Origin: Allolobophora icterica
Lineage: Eukaryota > Annelida > Clitellata > Crassiclitellata > Lumbricidae
Length of the DNA: 64,000 nt
Direction of reading: 5' to 3'
NCBI GenBank assembly: GCA_963556255.1
Contig: OY744608.1
Coordinates: 35,044,599 to 35,108,598 of the forward strand
The translations under genes and the position numbers were made by a program. Below are positions 49,501 through 58,500 of this stretch, one piece after another (within the stretch, counting starts at the first letter, position 1; each line of letters opens with the position of its first letter). A model generated the notes under the pieces. The model was not told the origin of the DNA. It was given only the letters and a program-made list of their open reading frames with translations, and ran no database searches.

Positions 49501-52500
49501 TTTTAAATGATGTCCTTGATTTTGAAATCATTTCTTCTGTCCCCAAATGCCCAGAAAAATGGTAATACATGTATAAACTTTTGTCCAACAAGTTTCACTT
49601 TCTCAGCAAAGTCACTCTAGAAGTATAAAATGATACAATACAATGAAACTTCATTTGATATTGCCTTCTTTCAAAATTCAGGAGTGCCCACACAACCCAT
49701 GTGACAAACATTATTGGGACTGAGCAATTTTGAGTGAAGGTCTTGCTCCATGTCCTTACACAGTAACCATCTCAATGGAGCTCAAACTCATACTCTGCAT
49801 TACAGGCAGAGCGCTCTCTAACCAAAACGGCTACTTCATCATCCCATTATATTACGTAGAATAGGTACTAGGTATGTAAGTTTTTGACTTATTACCTTTT
49901 CAGGCATGAAGTTTATTTACCTTCTTAAAATACTATAAATCATCTTTGAGCAACTGTCCTTTAAATCACGTTGAACAGAATAACTTATCCTGTAGTTTGA
50001 AATTGCCTTGTGGCAACTTTTCCTTTTAAATATACCACCTCAGAGTGACTTAAATTGAATATAAAATCTTCAGTGATAAAGATGTATAAACATAATTCGA
50101 TTGACTTTTATTATGGTTTTATTTAATGATTAAATAAAGTGAACATTTGAGCCAATGGTTACAATAGAATAACTATTTGTATAGTTTGTTGGCATGATCA
50201 ACTTTAAAAGCTCATAAATCAATCTAAAGTGGTATTGTATTTCGTGTTCTTGTTATGCAGAGCTCAGGACATATTCCGTTCATCTTTTCTGGCGCCTGAG
50301 TTGAGGATTAAATTACTGAGACGAGTTGATCCACCTGAAGTGATATCTGGCCATTCGGCCAATGGTCAGTTTGTCTTAATAAACATTGATTATTTGACAT
50401 TTCATATGCCACTTCCTGAGTTGTTTTTATATGCCTGTTTCTGATAATAAAAAATAGAAAACTTTTGCATCTGAAGTTGTACTTGCGTGTAGCACACTAT
50501 GTGCCAAATATGGCCTTTTGAACAGAATTTGGCTTGTGGACATGATTTGAGCTAAGGGTATGGATTGGTCTGAGGTTTCTGTTTGTAAATACAAAAATTT
50601 ATTTTTATTTTGAAAGAGTAAGTTTGCATTTTGTTGATGAATCGTTTACTTCACAGAGTGTTATCTTGTTTATTACAGTTTTTTTTATCAATTTTGGATT
50701 CTAGATATGGATAAATTTTTATTTACAGGGTATATTTGCAAATATTAATACCTGTTTAAATTTACTGCTTGTATTTGTAGGTCGTATAGGTTCAGTAAAA
50801 GCATCTGAAGTGATTCAGCGCTCTGAAAGCCCAAGAAAGATTCCTCCTGCTGTTCCTGCACGAAACCCTAAAACTCAGTTATCATCAAAAACTACCTCAC
50901 GACTGACAATGCAGACAATTGCAATTGAACTTGTTAAAGGTAATTGGGAAATGTTTTTGTTTACTGCTTCAAATGGCTTGGTAGGTCACTGGTACATTCT
51001 AAAGTTTTATAATGGAAATTGTCAGCGTACAAGTTGAAACGTACCCGAAATGTTTAACCTTTTAACGACCACAGTGTAGCAACCTGCAGCACTAGTGTAT
51101 GACCGGTCGGTACCAACCCACAGTAGGCGGGTCTTGTCATATCGTAGCCTCGTGTTGTTTGATGGTCGATATAGTTTATGAGGTAATTTTGGGTACTTAA
51201 AATTTTTTCCAAAACGTTGACAAAGGGATGGAAAGAGGTGATAAAATGCTAAAGAATGGTGTTTACTTTATGCCTATATGTCAACCACTGACTAAGATAT
51301 GACAGGTTGTAAGTTTTTTTACTTTTATGCTGTTTTGCTTAATTTTCCTCAGTTTGCACGACTATGGTATAAATACTAAAAATTTATATATCTTTCATTT
51401 GTTAAATATTAAAAAAATTCTGTTTACATGCTGTCTGGGAACAATTTCTGCACATTCATTGTGCTCACATAACATATGTTGTCACTGAAAAATTTGTTGC
51501 AGACATGAACATGAAAATATATCCGATTTTGGGAAGGGGTACGGTTTGGAGTAAATTTGGGTACCTCAAATTTTTTTCCAAAACCTGGACATAGTCATGG
51601 AAAGAGGAGATAAAATGCTAAAGAATGGCCGTTTTTTGCTAAAAAAATGTGCAGTGGTGAGGGGGTAGGTGAAAATTTTCTGTGGTCGTTAAAGGGTTAA
51701 TGGCTTTATGTTGTTCTTGCTATTGTTTTCTAAGTTAAAAGTCCTGGAGGCATTGGCACAAAGCTTGGTAGTCGACTGCGTCGTTTGTCTTAAACCGTGT
51801 TTGGCTATTCCTAAATAGTATAGGGGTGACTCTGAATATTTCCTCAGAACAGCAAAACTATACATTTTTGTGTTACAGTGACAAATGCATTATTACCAGT
51901 CATAACATTAAGGTACAGTTAGCACACTTGTTTACACCTCCACGTGTTTAGAAACATCCTTAGAAGCACAGTCCTAAGGTCGAATGGTCACATATCTGAG
52001 ATCCAAACGTGACCACAGTATTCCCATGATAGAACATCTATTCTGACTACCCTGCTTATGTTGGTATTCATCTACAAAGCCTCGGATGTTTGAAGGCTGA
52101 GTTGGGTGCAGGGTGGCTTGGTATTTCACATACAGTCGGTCACATGTAAAAGCATTAACCTATCTCGATGATTCTGAACTTCACCATACTTGCCAGTGAC
52201 TTACCAGCAACGCCAAACAGCCACCCAGAAACACAATTGATATTTAAATGTGTTTATTCATGTTGTTCAGCATTTATATGCCTATTGTTTGACTCTATTT
52301 CTTTAATTTATTTTAATTTATGTTTGCTAGGTGCACAGGGTTTGGGTTTCTCCGTGACTACGCGTGGCTTCCTAGACGATGGCTATTGCCCAATTTATGT
52401 CAAGTCAATTTTTTCTGAGGGTGCAGCTGTTGAAGATGGTCGACTGAAGCCAGGAGATGTCCTTCTTGAGGTTTTCTTTTCTTCTGCTTTTCATTTTAAT

Positions 52501-55500
52501 GAAACCTGATGCATAAAATAATCTGAGACCTTCTTATCTTAAGTTTGCTGCTGCTGCTGCTGCTGCATTCCAGTTAGAGACATGAATCTTTTGTCGGGTG
52601 ATATACTTTGCGTTTTCATTTGGATTTTAGTAGTCATGATTTCAATGCAGATATGATATGGTCTCCTGTAAAATCCATTGTTACTGGTTAGTCTGTATCA
52701 TTGTCAGTGAGTTTATGCACTCTGCTGGCATTAGTTGGATGTTCCGTGACTAAATGGAGTCCATAGGTCTTGGTTGTTCATTGCTTTCTTGTAATTGCAA
52801 TTGCAAATTTATATAGTGCCACATCAAGAAAAACTCATCAGAGTTGTTCGTGACCTGAAAACACAAAATCGCAATAAAATGGAATGCTTTTCAAGCGCTT
52901 ACAGAAAGGAGAAAAGAAAGAGAGAAATGCACCTCAAATGCACGTTGCAGGGCATCTTATTCCAAAAAGATGGGCCGACAACAGGAAATTTTTTACGGAG
53001 CCTCAGGAATTCAGTTTGGCAGGACACCTGGTGTCGACCTTAATGAGAAATTTGGGTTCTTGAGTCATGTCAAACACCTGACCATTAAGGCAAGGCAGTC
53101 CTCCTATGCACTTAGGGTTTTGAGAATATACTTACTTACTTACTTATCTTGCATAGCATGACAAAGATATCTGAGGTCAGGGATGGAAGAGACCAAGAGA
53201 CATCCCTAAGTTAAGATGGAGGACAGTTGCACTTGTGCAGTTAGACCTTAAACTGAATGTGGTTTTGCTTAGGTAATTTGTGCAGTTCCTCCCACTTAAG
53301 ATGGGATATATGTCCAAACCTAGGTTTACCACCAATGTGATGGCTATGTCTAGCTAGCCTGCCAAATTGTGCGTCAACTCTGGGTCACGCCCTGCCAAGC
53401 TGTGTAATATCAAGAAGGTCTATAAAGAATGACATAATAGTTCCAAAACTTTGTAACAAAATAAATAAGGTCATTAAAATTCAAAATTTGAAAAACTTTA
53501 GAAGAAATGTGAGAAATCTGTTTTCATATAATGCTGCTATGATTTGGATTGGCTTTCAGAATTGGGTTAATTTGGTACAACATTTTTAGTTTGATCCCTT
53601 GTAATGTATCAACAGGGGTCAGCGGAGGTCAAGACGAGCCTAAGTTAGGGTGGATTGTTTTCTAGATCAATGGAATTTCACTTTCGAATAAGTCAAAGGC
53701 CGAGGCCGTTCGGATGCTTCGTAGTTCCCTGAGAGGCAGCACGATTGAGCTACTTGTCAGGCGAGCTGGTGACAGTGGTCCTGCCAGTCAACAGGTATGT
53801 TGCTGACTGTGTTTTCTTGTTCTTCGGTGTCTTTACATGTTCTTCACATATGGAAAGAACCACAAGAATGCTAGAATATGTTTTTACTTGCATAGGGCAT
53901 ATGAACTTGATACCTTAAGATTTACATGATGCACGCATGAACTTTCAGCCAATGGGAAGACTGTAGGCATTGCTTTTAACAGGTTGAGTATGATGTATTG
54001 ATTGGTCACATAAGCCTCTATTAAAAATTTAAAACCTATGGGTTTTAAGTTCACACACAAAATGCAAGAACGAAACCAACACAGCATTTAATTATTTGAT
54101 TTCACGGAAGTATTTCCATTTGTTTGCAATTTCAGATTCAGGTTAATCATAAGCCTGCTGTTCCTCGTCCTGTTTCCACCTTGGGATTCTTTCCGCACTC
54201 CACCAGTTCTAACAGTGACAAAGCAGATGAGGAGGATGAGCTGGAGGAGGAACAGGAGGAAGAAAAAACCCATGATGAAATTGATACCACCACGGAAGAC
54301 ATCTTTGAGAGTCAGAGGTAACAAACCTCATATAGTGTCTACCTTCTACCTTTTCCACAATGGTTCACGCTTTCATTTGCTCACACATTGTTTATTGTAC
54401 CTCTCTACTTATTGGTCTTCCTTGTTTGTCTCCACTTCAGTCAGTGCTTAATGAGCTGCCCGCCTCATCGCCCGCCTTCCACGCTACTTGCCTATTTCGA
54501 CTTTCATGACTGAGCAGCTACACTGGCTTCCCCTTACTGACCATATTCAATTTAAAGTTCTTTTTCTTATATCCAGAGTGTTTTTGAAGACCTGTTTGTA
54601 CCTCAGACTTGGATGGCTAGTGCCCAGCATCGAGCCTTTGCATCTGTTGGTCCTTTGCTCGGGAATGATCTTCCCTCTGACTCGTTCTACTATTTTGTCG
54701 GAGACATTGCTGTTTCTGCTCGCTGTCTTAAGACTTCTCTTTTTCGTGAGGTTCTTCACACTGGGAGGGCCTCTGATTAGTCTGTACCATGAGAGGCGCT
54801 TTATTAATCTGTAAAAACAATAAATGATTGAGGCTATTTATAATCTTTAGCAACATAAAGGATTGAGGCTATTTATGATTTCTGGACAATAGTGACATTG
54901 GCAATCATGATGACAAAACCTTATGATAATATTTGATAGTGAGTTAGTGATATTGTTCAAGATTATGATGTATCTTGCTCCTGATCATACATTCCCTACT
55001 AAAATGGTTGTTGTTCCTGATGGTGTTGGTGTTCATGATATTGATGATTATGATGGATTACGACGTTGATGATGGCTTGTATTGATGATGACAATGGTGT
55101 TGTTTTTGACAGGAATGGGTTGGCTGGTTCATACAACCGTAATGGATTTGGAAGCTTGTGTTCAAACTTAAATCGAACGGGAATTGACGAAGATGACTTT
55201 ACTCCTGAGTTGCGTACTGGTATGCCTTTATTTCATATGAAAAATACCTTGTTAATTAACAAAAGCTCACTCAACTCATAATTTTCATTGTAGAAACTAT
55301 TAGTGGGAGGTATGGTAATTTCATATGTTCTTCAAATCAAAGCTTTACTCTGACTGTTGTAATGATTCTTTGGATTCGATGTTTGCAGTGAATGGCATTT
55401 ACTGTTTCGTTATTGTGGGTTAACGGATGTCAGTCATCAGCTATAAATAAAATCTGTGTTTTTTAGACCAAAGTAAGCTTCTAACATTATCAGATGTGTC

Positions 55501-58500
55501 TGAGCATGATGCCTGGACTACTGGTAATTTACAGTTTGAAAAATAAACATGCAGGATTAATAACTTTGGTTAAATTAAAAAGTATGGAACTAATTAGGTC
55601 TAGTTAGGTAGTTCATCAGGGATTTTATATGCATAATTTAGGCTGTTGATATGCTATATCTGGTTAAGGTAGATAGAGGCTTGCCTTGTAACATAATTCT
55701 TGAAGCACTGTTGATTACAGAGGTATTTTTAGAATATGGTTGTAATTCTTAGTTGTGAAACTAATTTGCAGTTCAGCTGGTGCATGCAGCAAGTAGTACC
55801 TGACTTGTGTATAATGTGCAAATTGATTTGCTTATAATTATTGTAACTACCCGGTAGTAGAATTATTCAGATGATCTTTGCCCTGTAGGAGAATCAAACA
55901 CCCTTTAGGTTAGTTAATCCAATTGCTCTATACACAATGCACATCCCCTAAGCCAAAGGTTGCCTGTTCAGACATGCATAGTTCAATAACCAAGGGTGCA
56001 GCAGGTAGAGCTGAAGGCCGAGTATCGAGAGAGAGTACACTTATGTTACCGGCTTTGCTTAGCAGTTATCTTCATATTCACTTCATTGAATTAGGAATTG
56101 ATCTCACTTAGGTGGAAAACAAACAGGTCCTGCTTCTAGCCTCCAAAAGTCACGGAAGTCAATTTCAATGGATGACTTGAGACGAAACTTGGCAAAATCG
56201 GCTGTTGAAGCCAGTTTTGATGATGATGTGGATTTCCCTGTTGCTCCTTTCAACAAGCAAAGAGACTTCAATCAGAGCTTTCGAGCCGCAGTGATTGACA
56301 AGTCATATAATGAACCATCTGCAAACATGATCACTCGAACAGGTCAGAATTTTTCTACTTTTCTTGACTGTTTTATACTCTCACTATTTCACTAATGTAA
56401 TTGAATCATTGACCATTTGCGACAGCAATTAAACCTTAGCTCAAGAGCAAATTCATATGCTAATAACATCATCAGACTATCTTGCAGAAAGCCCAAGCCT
56501 TTGCTGTATTACAGATTAAGCTCTTAACCAGTCAGCCACCATGTTGCATACCTTGGTTTTCCTATAAACCTAAGTAGTTCAATTTTAATTTTGTAACTGT
56601 AATTTGAAATTTATATAGCACCATTCCACGAAAAAACTGTAGATGCTATGATGTTAAATGTTATTAATAACAGGAATCTCAACAGTAAGCAAAACAGTGC
56701 AGAGAAATCTAGAAGCTTAAATAGTGGCGAACGCATGCACACACTGTAACCCAACCAATGGATTCCCATTAATAGTTGACAGACAGCATAAGGTTCAGAG
56801 TGTGTGGCCAAGCTGCACTGATAGAGTGGAGCAACGACAGGTGGTAGCACACAATAGCACCGCCGCCCAGTGGTTTAAGGTGATACACATCTGGTTATCC
56901 CTTGAGCTGCCAGATATTCGTCACCTGCCGGTTGGTGGATCGAAGTGCCAAAAATGACCAATGTTGACCGACGCCATCCTCCTACTCCAAGATAAAAGTT
57001 ACCTAACTGCAGATGGCATACGAGATCTAAGCCCCATGACTCGACCACACATTAGGAAGCCCATCTCTCCTCATGCAGTCACATAGGTCAAAACGATATT
57101 TAAAGAAAATACCGTCGAAGCATGGAAACACTGCAACAGAAACGAAGAATAAGTCTGATACGCAAACAAAGTAACAGAAACCTTCAACGTATTAGAAGTT
57201 GCTGAGTAAATTCTGCCAAAAAAACAATCTGCTGAAATTACATAGAAGGTCAAAACTAGTTACTGTAACTAATGCAATGCAATGTGTGTTGACCATGCAA
57301 TTCAATGCCCTCCAGTTTGAGTTTTGGCTTTTTATAGTGTTGAATTCTATTCTGTTTGTGTGTTTGAGCTTTACATTTTCATTTGCCTTTTCAGTCAAGT
57401 ACCCTGCTCCAGTTCAGAGGACCGAGAAGTTGAGAATGATAGAAGACAAGAAGAACAGGAGCAAGAAAGATACTGAGCGAGGGTCTGGAAAAAAGTTTGG
57501 GTGGTTTTTCAGGTGAGAAAGCTGTTCTGTTATGCATTAATAAGTTGTGATTTATTTAAATTCTTTTTTGTTTCTGCTGTTTAGTGGCTAAAACTATTTG
57601 GTTCAAATAATTTTGTCCATTTAGAATTTTAGTGACTAATACAGTCATATCAACGAGTTCTGAATCTGATTTAACATTTTTATCTCACTCTGTTTCTCAT
57701 TTACAAGATCGAGCAATAGCCGCGTTTTTGGCGATTGTGCAGATCCTGTTGCATCCTTTTCTGAACATTCTTAGCAATATCTTTTGATATGTTTTGTGGC
57801 CTTCACAAATGCTACAACTTTCAGTATTGAAAGGTCTCATGTGATGTTGTATATGTTTTATGGTGGATCTTTCTCTGGGGTTTTAGGTTTGGTAAAAACA
57901 AGAAACCTGTTGATGAACACGAAAGGTCTGGTCACATAGAAGTTACTGGCCAATACGCCAAAGCTGAAGTGCCTCGAGCTAAGGATTTACCATCTTCTGA
58001 ACAGCAGAAAGATCCGCTGTTGCAGTCTAGTCATCCGTGAGTTATACTTTACGATTCAATTCATTTTTAGTCATTCTGTGCAGTCCAAGGCCTAGTCATG
58101 TATAACATAATTATCTGGTTGATAATATCTCACCTGCCTTTTGAAGACTGAAATTTTAACTCTTTCTTCAAAGGTAGATGAGATATTATTAACCAGATAA
58201 TAATATTATACATGATTAGGCCTTGGATTCCATAGAATGATAGAGTTAAAATTTAAACATGAAATTTGTTTATAAATGAATTGTGAACAAAGCTGCTATT
58301 AAATTCTTTGTATTGCTTAGATATGATCACTCAAAGTTATGCCCATTTGTGTGACATATACACTAAACCTACATAAAAAACGAGTCCTATAAAAATATAT
58401 TTTGCTGACAGATGACTGCTTTCGTTTTGGGCTTCTTTATCATAGTAGTTGTCAAATCCTATGTTAAATCATGGTATAGTGTCTTCTGCATTCTAGCCTT

